Shown: positions 27,322-36,411, counted from the stretch's first letter. The stretch: 64,000 nucleotides of DNA from Nocardia arthritidis (GCF_011801145.1 NZ_CP046172.1:9424001-9488000); one strand, 5' to 3'. Program-made: numbers and translations. Notes: generated by a model from the letters alone, not told the origin.

Positions 27322-28041
27322 GTGAATTACCCATCGCCCGACGCCACCGGGGCACGCGTAGGTGTCCACCCGGCCCCCGAGGAAACGGAACTCGCCGGCC
27401 CCACCGAGTGGGGTGAACATCCGCACGGCGTCGGCCCATGGGCGCTCGAATACGGTACGCCCGCGCCGGACGATCCGCGTTTCGATCCGGAATTGCTGGC
27501 GGGCGGTGACCGGCGCAATGTCGTCGACGCCTATCGGTATTGGCGACGGGAGGCGATCATCGCCGATATCGATCGGCGCAGGCATCCGTTCCATGTGGCG
27601 ATCGAGAATTTCGGGCACGACGCGAATATCGGCACCGTGGTGCGCACCGCGAATGCCTTTGCCGCGGCCGCGGTGCATATCGTCGGCAGGCGCCGGTGGA
27701 ATCGGCGCGGCGCGATGGTCACCGATCGATATCAGCGCATCGAACATCACGCCGATATCACCGAATTGCTGGCGTTTACCGAACGGGCCGGGCTCACCGT
27801 CGTCGCGGTCGACAATGTGCCCGGTTCGGTGCCGCTGGAGACGGCGACGCTGCCGCGCGAATGCCTGCTGCTGTTCGGACAGGAGGGGCCGGGCGTCACC
27901 GCACACGCGAAAGACGGTGCGGCCATGACTGTTTCGATCGCGCAGTTCGGCTCCACCCGGAGTATCAATGCCGGTGTCGCCGCGGGTATCGCCATGCATA
28001 CCTGGATCCGGCAACATGCCGACCTCACGACCGCTTGGTAA
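27322..28041 (+). CDS. SpoU/TrmH-family RNA 2'-O-methyltransferase
   Basis: 239 residues from GTG 27322. The SPOUT knot motifs are complete: motif 1 ENFGHDANIGTVVRTANAF, motif 2 LLLFGQEGPGV and motif 3 SIAQFGSTRSINAGVAAGIA. It transfers a methyl group from S-adenosylmethionine to a ribose in tRNA or rRNA; the target nucleotide cannot be told from sequence. An N-terminal extension of about 85 residues precedes the catalytic domain and is not recognised. Only 42 bp separate it from the upstream DUF4190 gene, so they may form a short operon. Confidence 0.92.
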   Translation: MNYPSPDATGARVGVHPAPEETELAGPTEWGEHPHGVGPWALEYGTPAPDDPRFDPELLAGGDRRNVVDAYRYWRREAIIADIDRRRHPFHVAIENFGHDANIGTVVRTANAFAAAAVHIVGRRRWNRRGAMVTDRYQRIEHHADITELLAFTERAGLTVVAVDNVPGSVPLETATLPRECLLLFGQEGPGVTAHAKDGAAMTVSIAQFGSTRSINAGVAAGIAMHTWIRQHADLTTAW

Positions 28042-28150
28042 TTCAACGAAATACGACGCGACACGCCCGAATTCCCAGGTGGGAGTTCAGTATCTCCGTT
28101 ATGTAACAAATCGGGCACGAAACGTCGCCGCAAACTGGCACCATTGACGC

Positions 28151-29518
28151 ATGACCTCGCGGAGCGGCCAGCACCCACAGACCAGCCCCGGCGCCGCGCA
28201 GAGCAATACCAGTGCAGCGACGGACCCCACCGCAACGCCGACCGAAACCGGTGCCAACCCACCCCCGGTCGGCTCCGCAACCCCGGACGCCACCGCGTCC
28301 GGAGCCGAAGCGGCTCGCACCCAGCAAGCCGGTGCCGCGCAATCACTACCGAAAGGACAGCCGCGCCGAACCGGACGCGATGTCGACGCGGCGGACGCCA
28401 CCCCGGCCGTCTGGTCCGAGCGCGCCGATATGGCCGAGTCGGCGATCGTCTCCCGCCATCTGCGTGCCGTATGGGCTTTTCCCGGAACACATTTGGGCGT
28501 CGTCGGCTGGCCGGCCACCAAACGGGAGCGCGGCTTCGCGTACTGGAACTATTGGTGGCAGGCCCATCTGATCGACTGCGCCGTCGACGCCGCCAACCGG
28601 GCGCCGACCCCGGCACGGCGCAAACGCCTTGCGGCACTTACCCGTTCGCATCGGCTGCGGAATATCACCGGCTGGACGAACAAGTACTACGACGATATGG
28701 CTTGGCTGGCCATCGCATTGGAGCGCGCGGCCCGCACCCAGGGCGTCACCGAGGCGCGCGGCGCGCTTGTCGCGCTGGAGAAGCCGCTGTACGAGGGTTG
28801 GGCGCCGGAGAAGGGCGGCGGGCTGCCGTGGCGGCTCGGCTCGGATTTCTACAACGCCCCGGCCAACGGCCCCGCGGGTATCGCGCTGGTCCGGCTGGGT
28901 CATCACGCCAGGGCGCAGGAGATGGCCGACTGGCTGGACACCACCCTGCGCGACCCGGAATCCGGCCTGATCCTGGACGGTATCCACCTGCCATCCGGTG
29001 AGATCGAGCGTCCGGTGTTCACCTACTGCCAGGGCGTGGTGCTCGGCCTGGAGACCGAGGTCGCGGTGCACACCGGCGAATCGCGCCACGTCGAACGGGT
29101 GCATCGGCTGCTCGCCGCCGTCGAGGAGCGCATGACCACCAAGGGCGTCATCCACGGGGGCGGCGGTGGTGACGGCGGCCTGTTCAACGGCATCCTGGCC
29201 CGCTATCTCGCGCTGGTCGCGCTGATGCTGCCCGGCGCGGAGCCCGAACAGGTCGACGACCGGCGCAGGGCCGCCGCGATAGTGCGCGATTCGGCGCGGG
29301 CCGCCTGGGCGAACCGCCTCCAGGTCGAGGGCGAACCGCTGTTCGGGCACGAATGGAACAAACCGGCCACGCTGCCCGGCGGCACCGCGGGCGCCGCACG
29401 TTTCACCGCGGGCGGCTCGGTCACCTCGTCGCGCATTCCGGAACGCGATCTCTCCGTCCAGCTTTCGGGCTGGATGCTGATGGAGGCGGCCTATCTGGTA
29501 AGCGCGGCCGGACTTTGA
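28151..29518 (+). CDS. GH76-family glycoside hydrolase (Rv0365c-like)
   Basis: 455 residues. After a Thr/Pro/Ala-rich, probably disordered N-terminus of about 85 residues comes an (alpha/alpha) barrel with the GH76 catalytic pair Asp-Asp in KYYDDMAW, and later aromatic-rich motifs (FAYWNYWWQAHLIDC; FTYCQGVVLG). GH76 enzymes are endo-alpha-1,6-mannanases, so mannan parts of lipoarabinomannan or phosphatidylinositol mannosides are plausible substrates. No signal peptide is visible, which is odd for a wall-acting enzyme. It is convergent with the DedA gene, 1 bp apart. Confidence 0.9.
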   Translation: MTSRSGQHPQTSPGAAQSNTSAATDPTATPTETGANPPPVGSATPDATASGAEAARTQQAGAAQSLPKGQPRRTGRDVDAADATPAVWSERADMAESAIVSRHLRAVWAFPGTHLGVVGWPATKRERGFAYWNYWWQAHLIDCAVDAANRAPTPARRKRLAALTRSHRLRNITGWTNKYYDDMAWLAIALERAARTQGVTEARGALVALEKPLYEGWAPEKGGGLPWRLGSDFYNAPANGPAGIALVRLGHHARAQEMADWLDTTLRDPESGLILDGIHLPSGEIERPVFTYCQGVVLGLETEVAVHTGESRHVERVHRLLAAVEERMTTKGVIHGGGGGDGGLFNGILARYLALVALMLPGAEPEQVDDRRRAAAIVRDSARAAWANRLQVEGEPLFGHEWNKPATLPGGTAGAARFTAGGSVTSSRIPERDLSVQLSGWMLMEAAYLVSAAGL

Positions 29519-29519
29519 C

Positions 29520-30239
29520 CTATCCCTCTGCCTCGCAGGTCCGGGCCGACCCGCCGCGTTCGATGGTCGGCGTCGGCCCGAGCTCGAAGTCCTCGGCGGG
29601 CCTGCGCATCTCCTGCCGGTAGTGCCGAATGCCGAGCCCGGTGCCGATGACCAGGCCGACCACCAGCGTGCCGATCACCGCGGGCATCAGCCACGGCACC
29701 CGCTCCAGGAAACCGCCCGCGTAGTAGCCGATGAGCAGTAGCACCGGCGCCCAGATGACCGCGCCAATGGTGCTGGCGATGGTGAACTTGCGATGGTCCA
29801 TCCCCGCGGCGCCGGCCACCGTCGGGCACAGCGTGCGCACCCACGGAATCCAGCGCGCGACCAGCACCGCCAGGAAGCCGTGCTTGTGCAGCAACTCCGC
29901 GACCCGCTGCAGATTCCTGGTGTTGATATAGCGGCCGTTCTTGCGCGCGACGATGTGATGACCGGTGCGCTGCCCGATGACGTAGCCGACCTGATTGCCC
30001 GCGATCGCGGCGACCATCGTGCCGAGCGAGAGCGCCCAGACGTGCCGCTCATCGGATGCGTTGGAGGCCATCACGATTCCGGCGGTGATGAGCATCGAAT
30101 CGCCGGGCAGGAACAGGCCGAGCACGATCGCGCATTCCAGGAAGACGAAGGTCAGCACCACCGTCCAGACGAGCGCGGGCCCGGCCGAGAGCAGTGGGTC
30201 GAGACTGCCCACGGCTAGGGGCAACTGCACCGCGGACAC
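29520..30239 (-). CDS. DedA family membrane protein, first of a tandem pair
   Basis: 239 residues. The DedA/SNARE-associated signature is visible: LGLFLPGDSMLITAG, GNQVGYVIGQRTG and the basic re-entrant segment FLAVLVARWIPWVRTLCPTVAGAAGMD (key Arg residues kept). These proteins are implicated in undecaprenyl-phosphate/lipid flipping and membrane homeostasis. Its start lies 4 bp after the stop of the next DedA gene. The hydrophilic C-terminus of about 35 residues is acidic. Corresponds in position to Rv0364-type DedA beside fba. Confidence 0.92.
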   Translation of the reverse strand: MSAVQLPLAVGSLDPLLSAGPALVWTVVLTFVFLECAIVLGLFLPGDSMLITAGIVMASNASDERHVWALSLGTMVAAIAGNQVGYVIGQRTGHHIVARKNGRYINTRNLQRVAELLHKHGFLAVLVARWIPWVRTLCPTVAGAAGMDHRKFTIASTIGAVIWAPVLLLIGYYAGGFLERVPWLMPAVIGTLVVGLVIGTGLGIRHYRQEMRRPAEDFELGPTPTIERGGSARTCEAEG

Positions 30240-30243
30240 CTGC

Positions 30244-30963
30244 TCAGTGGATGGGCTCGTTCGTCGGAGCGGCCAGCTCGCCGTTTGCCGAACCGGACGC
30301 GTCCCGGTTGAGCAGCCGCTTCGCGAAGGCGATGATGCCGGGCAGGATCGAGATCAGCACGATCAACAGGAAGATCGCCTCGACGTTCTTGCGGATGAAT
30401 TCCACATTGCCCAGGAAGTAGCCGAGGACCGTGACGCCGCCGCCCCACAGCACCGCGCCGACGATGTCGAAGGCGACGAACTTGCGGTAGTCCATCTTCG
30501 AAACGCCCGCGAGCACCGGCATGAAGGTGCGCACGATCGGCACGAAACGGGCCAGGATGATCGTCTTCGGCCCGTGTTTTTCGAAGAAGGCGTGCGTCTC
30601 GGTGACGTAGTGCTTCTTGAAGAAGCGGGTGTCCTCCTTGCGGAAGATCGCCGGGCCGATGCCCCGGCCGATCCAATAACCGGACTGGTCGCCGAGGAAG
30701 GCGACGATCGCCACCGCGGGCAGCAACACCCACAGCTCGACCGGCGGATGCGGTTGCGCGCTGAGCAGACCGCCGGTGAACAGCAGCGAATCGCCGGGCA
30801 GGAGTGGGAAAAGCAGACCGGTCTCGATGAAAACGATCAGCAGAATGGCGGGCAGCACCGCGTGCTTCAGGGAGGACTCGGTGAGCAGATACATCGGGTC
30901 CATGAAACGGGGCAGCAAGGCAAGGTTGCTCGTCACCGCATCGGTAGCAGCCAGCGCAATCAC
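30244..30963 (-). CDS. DedA family membrane protein, second of a tandem pair
   Basis: About 239 residues from GTG 30963 (an ORF runs up to 31116, but the extra 51 residues overlap the fba leader and look non-coding; ATG 30903 is another option). Motifs: GLLFPLLPGDSLLFTGG, GDQSGYWIGRGIGPAIF and ILARFVPIVRTFMPVLAGVS with the two functionally important Arg. The pair differs enough from 29520-30239 to be old paralogues. They probably act together as polyprenyl-phosphate or lipid flippases (inference). The gene is divergent from fba. Confidence 0.9.
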   Translation of the reverse strand: MIALAATDAVTSNLALLPRFMDPMYLLTESSLKHAVLPAILLIVFIETGLLFPLLPGDSLLFTGGLLSAQPHPPVELWVLLPAVAIVAFLGDQSGYWIGRGIGPAIFRKEDTRFFKKHYVTETHAFFEKHGPKTIILARFVPIVRTFMPVLAGVSKMDYRKFVAFDIVGAVLWGGGVTVLGYFLGNVEFIRKNVEAIFLLIVLISILPGIIAFAKRLLNRDASGSANGELAAPTNEPIH

Positions 30964-31093
30964 CCGGCCCACAGTACCGGGTGTCGCTGAAAATGCTGTA
31001 TGGAATGGCCGCCGCGAACCTTCGGTGCCGCGCGCGTGTGCATTGTGTCTCCCGTCAAAGACTGCGAAACCACGCTGGCCTAGTCTGTGAACT

Positions 31094-31105
31094 GACAAAA
31101 TTGTC
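31094..31105. promoter_or_regulatory. Short inverted repeat in the fba leader
   Basis: GACAAAATTGTC: 5-bp arms around AA, 28 bp before the fba start. AT-rich for this genome; could be part of a promoter or operator. Low confidence. Confidence 0.3.
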
Positions 31106-31133
31106 TCTTGACGCACACACGGAGGTCTTCACA

Positions 31134-32168
31134 GTGCCCATCGCGACTCCGGAGGTCTACGCCGAGATGCTCGGTCGGGCCAAAGCGAACTCCTTTGCCT
31201 TCCCGGCGATCAACTGCACGTCGTCGGAGACGATCAACGCGGCCATCAAGGGCTTCGCGGATGCGGGCAGCGACGGCATCATCCAGTTCTCCACCGGCGG
31301 TGCGGAATTCGGTTCCGGCCTCGGCGTGAAGGATATGGTCGTCGGCGCGGTCGCATTGGCCGAATTCGCGCATGTGATCGCCGCCAAGTACGACGTCACC
31401 ATCGCGCTGCACACCGACCACTGCCCGAAGGACAAGCTGGATTCCTTCGTGCGCCCGCTGATCGCGATCTCCCAGGAGCGGGTGAACGCGGGGCAGAATC
31501 CGCTGTTCCAGTCGCATATGTGGGACGGCTCGGCGATCCCGATCGCCGAGAACCTGGAGATCGCCAAGGAGCTGTTGAAGGCCACCTCCGCCGCCAACAT
31601 CATCCTCGAGGTCGAGATCGGCGTCGTCGGCGGTGAAGAGGACGGCGTCGAGGCCGAGATCAACGAGAAGCTCTACACCTCGCCGCACGATTTCGAGCGG
31701 ACCATCGATGCGCTCGGCTCCGGTGAGAACGGCAAGTACATCCTGGCCGCCACCTTCGGCAATGTGCACGGCGTCTACAAGCCGGGCAATGTGGTGCTCA
31801 AGCCGGAGGTGCTGGCCGAGGGTCAGCGCGTCGCGGCCGCGAAGCTCGGCCTGCCCGAGGGTTCCAAGCCGTTCGATTTCGTCTTCCACGGCGGTTCGGG
31901 CTCGCTGAAGTCGGAGATCGAGGACTCGCTGCGGTACGGCGTCGTGAAGATGAATGTCGACACCGACACCCAGTACGCGTTCACCCGTCCGGTCGCGGGC
32001 CACATGTTCGCCAACTACGACGGCGTGCTGAAGATCGACGGCGAGGTCGGCAACAAGAAGACCTACGATCCGCGCAGCTACCTGAAAAAGGCAGAGACTT
32101 CGATGGCGGCGCGGGTCGTCGAGGCGTGCAATGATCTGAAGTCCGCGGGACGCTCGATCAGCGCCTGA
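31134..32168 (+). CDS. fba: Class II fructose-bisphosphate aldolase
   Basis: Zinc-dependent cleavage of fructose-1,6-bisphosphate to dihydroxyacetone phosphate and glyceraldehyde 3-phosphate in glycolysis and the reverse in gluconeogenesis. 344 residues from GTG 31134, which has GGAGG at 31121-31125 and equals the mycobacterial length; the long frame from 30981 is leader sequence. Metal and active-site motifs: IALHTDHCPKDKLD (catalytic Asp and zinc His), EVEIGVVGGEEDG (family signature), NVHGVYKPGNV and VFHGGSGS. Essential housekeeping enzyme; monocistronic. Confidence 0.98.
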   Translation: MPIATPEVYAEMLGRAKANSFAFPAINCTSSETINAAIKGFADAGSDGIIQFSTGGAEFGSGLGVKDMVVGAVALAEFAHVIAAKYDVTIALHTDHCPKDKLDSFVRPLIAISQERVNAGQNPLFQSHMWDGSAIPIAENLEIAKELLKATSAANIILEVEIGVVGGEEDGVEAEINEKLYTSPHDFERTIDALGSGENGKYILAATFGNVHGVYKPGNVVLKPEVLAEGQRVAAAKLGLPEGSKPFDFVFHGGSGSLKSEIEDSLRYGVVKMNVDTDTQYAFTRPVAGHMFANYDGVLKIDGEVGNKKTYDPRSYLKKAETSMAARVVEACNDLKSAGRSISA

Positions 32169-32198
32169 CCTAACGACCCCACGGGGGGCTTGGAGCAC

Positions 32199-33317
32199 AT
32201 GAGTCTGGATGTGCGCGTGCTCGGGCCCGTTCGATTGCTCGTCGGCGGTGAGCCGGTGGCGGTCGGCGGGCCCAAGCCGCGGGCCTTGCTCGCCGCGCTG
32301 ACGGTGAACCGGCGACGCGCGGTGAGTTCGGCCGCCTTGGCCGACATGGTGTGGAACGAGGATCCACCCGATTCCTATGCGGCGAGCCTGCAGGTATTCG
32401 TCTCGAATATCCGTAAGGCCCTGCGTAATTCGGGTGTCGATCCGGCGATGGTGCTGCGCACCGAGTCGTCCGGGTATCGGCTGGAGATCAGCGAGAACGA
32501 ATGCGATCTCGGGCGATTCGAGGCGGCGCGGGACGCGGGCGCCAGGGCCGCCGAGGTCGGCGACCATCCCGGAGCCGGCCAGCTTTTCGGTGCGGCACTG
32601 AAGGAGTGGAGCGGACGCGCACTGGCCGATCTGGCCGGTCTACAGTTCGCCGACGGTTTCGCCACCGCGATGGACGAGGAGCTGCTGCTCGTCACCTCCG
32701 CCCGGATCGATGCCGAAATCGCTTGCGGGCGGGCGTCATCGGTGATCGGCGAGCTGGTCGCGCTGACCACCGACCATCCGCTGCGCGAACCGCTGTGGGT
32801 GCAGCTGATCACCGCGCTGTATCTGTCGGGGCGCCAGGCCGATGCGCTGGATGCCTGCCGCCGGGTGCGCACCGTCCTCGCCGAGGAACTCGGCATCGAT
32901 CCGAGCCCGGCGCTGATGGACCTGGAGCAGCGGGTGCTGCGCCAGGAACCGCTCAGCACCATGGAGATGAAGCGCGCCGAGCGGATGGCCGCGGCGATGA
33001 CCGAGACGGTCACCGAACTGCCGCGCGCCGTGCGCAGCGGCCAGCTGCGTATGCCGGACGGCCGGGCGGTGCGAATCGCCCAGGGCGGCATGCGAATCGG
33101 CCGGATGACCGATAACGATCTCGTCCTCGACGATCCGAAGGCCAGCCGCTACCACGCGCACATCATGCCGAGCCGGGCCGGGCTGCTGATCAAGGATTTG
33201 CATTCGGCCAACGGCGTTTTCGTCAACGACGCACCGATCGACAGCGGTGCGCTGCTCGCCGACGGGGATGCCATCCGGATCGGCGCGACCGTGCTTACCT
33301 TCCAGGCGATTTCGTAG
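32199..33317 (+). CDS. EmbR-like SARP regulator with C-terminal FHA domain
   Basis: 372 residues. N-terminal OmpR-type winged helix (VRVLGPVRLLVGG; VSNIRKALR) and bacterial transcriptional activator (BTAD) region to about residue 245; then a linker; FHA domain at about 280-372 with GRMTDNDLVLDDPKASRYHA and LHSANGVFVND, retaining the Arg, Ser, His and Asn that bind phosphothreonine. The architecture is that of mycobacterial EmbR, which PknH-type kinases phosphorylate and which binds promoters. EmbR is best known for arabinosyltransferase genes; here a putative D-arabinanase lies close by. TTG 32190 is also in frame, but ATG 32199 is preferred. Confidence 0.92.
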   Translation: MSLDVRVLGPVRLLVGGEPVAVGGPKPRALLAALTVNRRRAVSSAALADMVWNEDPPDSYAASLQVFVSNIRKALRNSGVDPAMVLRTESSGYRLEISENECDLGRFEAARDAGARAAEVGDHPGAGQLFGAALKEWSGRALADLAGLQFADGFATAMDEELLLVTSARIDAEIACGRASSVIGELVALTTDHPLREPLWVQLITALYLSGRQADALDACRRVRTVLAEELGIDPSPALMDLEQRVLRQEPLSTMEMKRAERMAAAMTETVTELPRAVRSGQLRMPDGRAVRIAQGGMRIGRMTDNDLVLDDPKASRYHAHIMPSRAGLLIKDLHSANGVFVNDAPIDSGALLADGDAIRIGATVLTFQAIS

Positions 33318-33349
33318 CGGACGAAGTCCGACCTCGGCTGCGGGCACGC

Positions 33350-33661
33350 CTAGTACTCGCAGTCGACCCCGTCGTGGTTCGAATCGAGGGCCGGGTTGTA
33401 ACCGGGTTGGCCGATGGTGAGCGGGCCCGGGTGCATGGCCCGCACCGTGCTGCAGTCGAAGTAGAAGGCCGGTTCTTGCTTGTCCTTCTTGTCCTTCTTC
33501 TCCTGCTCCTTGATCATTTCCCTGGAGCGTTCCGGATCGTTGTCGGAAATCGTCTTCGCCGACGGGATGGGGGGTGCGGCTGCGGCCTGCGGCGCGAATG
33601 CGATGCCGACCACCACCAGTCCGGCGCCGCACAGCGCGGGCAGAGCATAGAGAACCTTCAC
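33350..33661 (-). CDS. Exported Excalibur-domain protein
   Basis: 103 residues from GTG 33661. Signal peptide at residues 1-27 (ALCGAGLVVVGIAF..AAAA). A Lys/Glu-rich helix (KEQEKKDKKDKQEP) leads to a C-terminal Excalibur domain: FDCSTVRAMHPGPL..GYNPALDSNHDGVDCEY, with the conserved Cys pair and the calcium-binding DxNxDGxxCE motif. Such domains occur in secreted or wall-attached proteins. It is divergent from the DUF4185 gene. Role unknown; an envelope-surface calcium-binding function is plausible. Confidence 0.88.
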   Translation of the reverse strand: MKVLYALPALCGAGLVVVGIAFAPQAAAAPPIPSAKTISDNDPERSREMIKEQEKKDKKDKQEPAFYFDCSTVRAMHPGPLTIGQPGYNPALDSNHDGVDCEY

Positions 33662-33837
33662 CCCTTCATCCTGCGCCCTACTGGACGGTATCGTGCGCGG
33701 TGACCGGCTGAAAGTCTGCTGTGAGTTGCCGGGGAAATCTGTTGTGCGGATCGGAAAGTCGCACCATTTATCCGATGTCCGGCGGGTAGGGTCACTGGCT
33801 GGTGCGTGTACAGCCATCGGATTTCGAGGGGATGCCT

Positions 33838-35274
33838 ATGGCCGGGCGGTTGGCTGCCGCGGTCGGTGCGGTGGTGTTCGGGGCAGGTGCGCTCGTCGGG
33901 CCCGCCGATGCCGCGCCAGTCGGCGTCGGTCCGTGCGCGAACGATCCCGCGCCCACCCACGAGCCGCTGGTTCCCAAAACGCTCGAGGTGCCCATCCCGT
34001 ATCCGGCGATCACCGTGGTGCCCGAGCGGCCTGCCGAACCGGCGCCGACCCGCACCGAAATGGAGTTGCCGCCGGATCCGTGCACCAACCCGTGCCCGGA
34101 CCTCACCGACCGGCCCGCACCGCCACCCGGCCTGGCCCAGCAGCTCGGTATCCCGGAAATCCTGTTGCGCCCCAAGCCTTTCTATTTCGCCATACCGGGA
34201 CCGAGCCCGGAACCGGGACCGGCGCCGCCACCACCCGCGCCGGTACAGCCACCCACCGAACCCGCGGCGCAGACGCCCGCGCGGCCCGCGCCGCGGATCG
34301 GCGAAGTCCGCGAGGTCGCCAAGCTCACCGGAGCCGATTCGGTGAACCGCACCGATAAACGCTGGCAGGTGCAGGGCACCGACCTCGGCATCATGTGGGA
34401 GAGCGCGCCCGGTGAGGTCGCCGTCGCATTCGGCGATACCGTCGGCCGGGAATTCCATCCGCCCGGCGGTATGGGATCCGATTGGCGCAGCAATGTTCTC
34501 GGCTTCAGCACCGACCACAATCTGACCTCGGGCATGATCATCGATCGCATGGTCACCGACGACCGGTGCCACGCCGCGGAGGTGCTGTCCAGCCGCAAAC
34601 TCGACAATGTCGAGATAACCACCATTCCCACTTCGGGTTTCGCGATCGGCGCGCGACAGTACCTGAGCTATATGTCGATTCGCACCTGGAACAGCATTCC
34701 CGGCACCTTCTACACGAATTACGGCGGTATCGCCTACTCCGACGACCACGGCCAGACCTGGACCAAGGATCCGTACGCGCGCTGGGACAACATCTTCGGG
34801 CTCGCGAATTTCCAAGTGAGCGCGATGGTTCCGCACGGCGACTACGTCTACATGTTCGGCACGCCGAACACCAGGCTCGGGCAGGTCGGGCTGGCGCGGG
34901 TGCCGAAGGATCAGCTCCTCAACACCACCGCCTACCAGTACTGGCGGGACGGGGACTGGACCCCGGTCGGCGGATCCGCCTCGGCGACACCGATCGTCGA
35001 TGGCACCGTCGGCGAACTCTCGGTGCGATTCGACGCGTCCCGAAACGTGTGGCAGATGAGCTATCTCGATACTCAGCGCACGGCAATCGTTGTGCGCGAA
35101 GCGGATTCACCGCAGGGCGAGTGGTCCGATCCCACACCGACGGTCCACGTGTCGGATTATCCGGAACTGTACGGGGGTTTCATTCACCCCTGGTCGTCCG
35201 GATCGGACCTGTACTTCAACATTTCGACGTGGAGCGATTACAACGTCTACTTGATGCATGCCACCATCGAGTGA
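33838..35274 (+). CDS. Secreted DUF4185 (GH183-type) protein, putative D-arabinanase
   Basis: 478 residues from ATG 33838 (GAGGGG 7 bp before it; ATG 33832 and GTG 33802 are in frame). A signal peptide (MAGRLAAAVGAVVFGAGALV) ends near residue 26. A Pro-rich linker of about 140 residues contains paired Cys. The C-terminal domain of about 330 residues is a beta-propeller-like DUF4185 domain (GVGPCANDP precedes; DLGIMWESAPGEVAVAFGDT; YSDDHGQTWTKDPYARWDN; GGFIHPWSSG). DUF4185 has been assigned to GH183 endo-D-arabinanases (knowledge of the family), so arabinan of arabinogalactan or lipoarabinomannan may be the substrate. Activity here is inferred. Confidence 0.88.
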   Translation: MAGRLAAAVGAVVFGAGALVGPADAAPVGVGPCANDPAPTHEPLVPKTLEVPIPYPAITVVPERPAEPAPTRTEMELPPDPCTNPCPDLTDRPAPPPGLAQQLGIPEILLRPKPFYFAIPGPSPEPGPAPPPPAPVQPPTEPAAQTPARPAPRIGEVREVAKLTGADSVNRTDKRWQVQGTDLGIMWESAPGEVAVAFGDTVGREFHPPGGMGSDWRSNVLGFSTDHNLTSGMIIDRMVTDDRCHAAEVLSSRKLDNVEITTIPTSGFAIGARQYLSYMSIRTWNSIPGTFYTNYGGIAYSDDHGQTWTKDPYARWDNIFGLANFQVSAMVPHGDYVYMFGTPNTRLGQVGLARVPKDQLLNTTAYQYWRDGDWTPVGGSASATPIVDGTVGELSVRFDASRNVWQMSYLDTQRTAIVVREADSPQGEWSDPTPTVHVSDYPELYGGFIHPWSSGSDLYFNISTWSDYNVYLMHATIE

Positions 35275-35356
35275 CGATCCGCGAGATTTCCGCTGACGGA
35301 GGATGTCAGTGATTTGCCGATAGCCTGCCCGGACCCGTTCAGAGGAGAGGCAGCGG

Positions 35357-36316
35357 ATGATCCACAGCGACGAAACCTTCGACGGCACTTGGCCGTTCCG
35401 CCCGAACTACACCGAGGCCGCCGGGTTTCGCCAACACTATGTCGACGAGGGTCCCCGGGATGCGCCCGAAACCCTTGTCCTACTGCACGGCGAGCCGACG
35501 TGGGGCTATCTGTGGCGGCACCTGATCGGCCCGCTCGCCGCCGACCGCCGCGTGATCGTGCCCGACCATATGGGTTTCGGTAAGAGCGCGACCCCACCGG
35601 ACCGCGAATACCTGGCCGTCGAACATATCGACAACCTGGAAACCCTGCTGGTCGAGGTGCTGGACCTGGAGCGGATCACCTTGGTGCTGCACGATTGGGG
35701 CGGCCCGATCGGCGCCGGATTCGCGGCGCGCCACCCGGACCGGATCGCGCGCATCGTCGCGATCAATACGGTGCTACCACTGGGCCAGCCCGGTTATCAG
35801 GAGCTGATGAACGCCAACCACGATGACAGCGCCTGGTTCCGCTGGGCGGGCGCGGCCCAAGCCGACGGCTCACTGGAACAGATCCTCGGCAACGCCGGCC
35901 ACACCGTGACCCATCTGATGCTGGCCCTACAAACCATCACCCGCCCGGAAATCGTCACACCGACCTGGATACGCGCATACGCAAGCCATTTCACCGACCG
36001 CGCGGCCTGCCGCGGAGTGATCCGATTCCCGCAGCAGCTGGTCACCCCAGGCGCGAAACCGCCTGTGCTGCCGCCAGATCCGGAAATCGCGACCATACTG
36101 CGGGCCAAACCGGCTCTCCTGCTGGAAGGTATGCGCGACACCGCACTGCTGCCGCGCCACATCATCCCGGCGTTCCGCGCCGCATTCCCGGACGCGCCGG
36201 TCATCGAATTGCCTGAGGCAGGCCACTTTCCACAGGAGGACGCACCGGAGGCACTGCTCACCGCGATCGAACTGTTCCTGCAATCGACGGACGTGCGGAC
36301 AGCAGCCCGCGCCTGA
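35357..36316 (+). CDS. Haloalkane dehalogenase-like alpha/beta hydrolase
   Basis: 319 residues. Nucleophile elbow HDWGGPIG, with Asp113 in place of Ser and Trp114 beside it, as in haloalkane dehalogenases; the oxyanion loop HGEPTWGYLWR carries the Glu at residue 46 of DhlA-type enzymes; and the catalytic His is in GHFPQED. A cap domain lies between about residues 140 and 225. It probably hydrolyses carbon-halogen bonds with water, but epoxide hydrolases share the Asp nucleophile and cannot be excluded. Follows the DUF4185 gene by 82 bp; a terminator follows it. Confidence 0.9.
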   Translation: MIHSDETFDGTWPFRPNYTEAAGFRQHYVDEGPRDAPETLVLLHGEPTWGYLWRHLIGPLAADRRVIVPDHMGFGKSATPPDREYLAVEHIDNLETLLVEVLDLERITLVLHDWGGPIGAGFAARHPDRIARIVAINTVLPLGQPGYQELMNANHDDSAWFRWAGAAQADGSLEQILGNAGHTVTHLMLALQTITRPEIVTPTWIRAYASHFTDRAACRGVIRFPQQLVTPGAKPPVLPPDPEIATILRAKPALLLEGMRDTALLPRHIIPAFRAAFPDAPVIELPEAGHFPQEDAPEALLTAIELFLQSTDVRTAARA

Positions 36317-36325
36317 CCTGTCCCC

Positions 36326-36358
36326 GAAGCCCGTCCGTCATGCCGACGGGCGGGCTTC
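36326..36358 (+). terminator. Terminator after the hydrolase gene
   Basis: GAAGCCCG T CCGTC / GACGG G CGGGCTTC: a 14-bp stem with one T-G pair and a 5-nt loop, 9 bp after the stop. Confidence 0.75.
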
Positions 36359-36411
36359 ATGCGCCCGCGGATCGCCGACCAGGTATCAGGCGGCCGCGGC
36401 GGTGACCGAGA

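Noticed and set aside
31000..31133. N-terminal extension of fba and of the DedA gene into their shared leader
   Set aside because: Both extensions lack family similarity, and fba has a clear GGAGG-GTG start at 31134 giving the standard 344-aa length.
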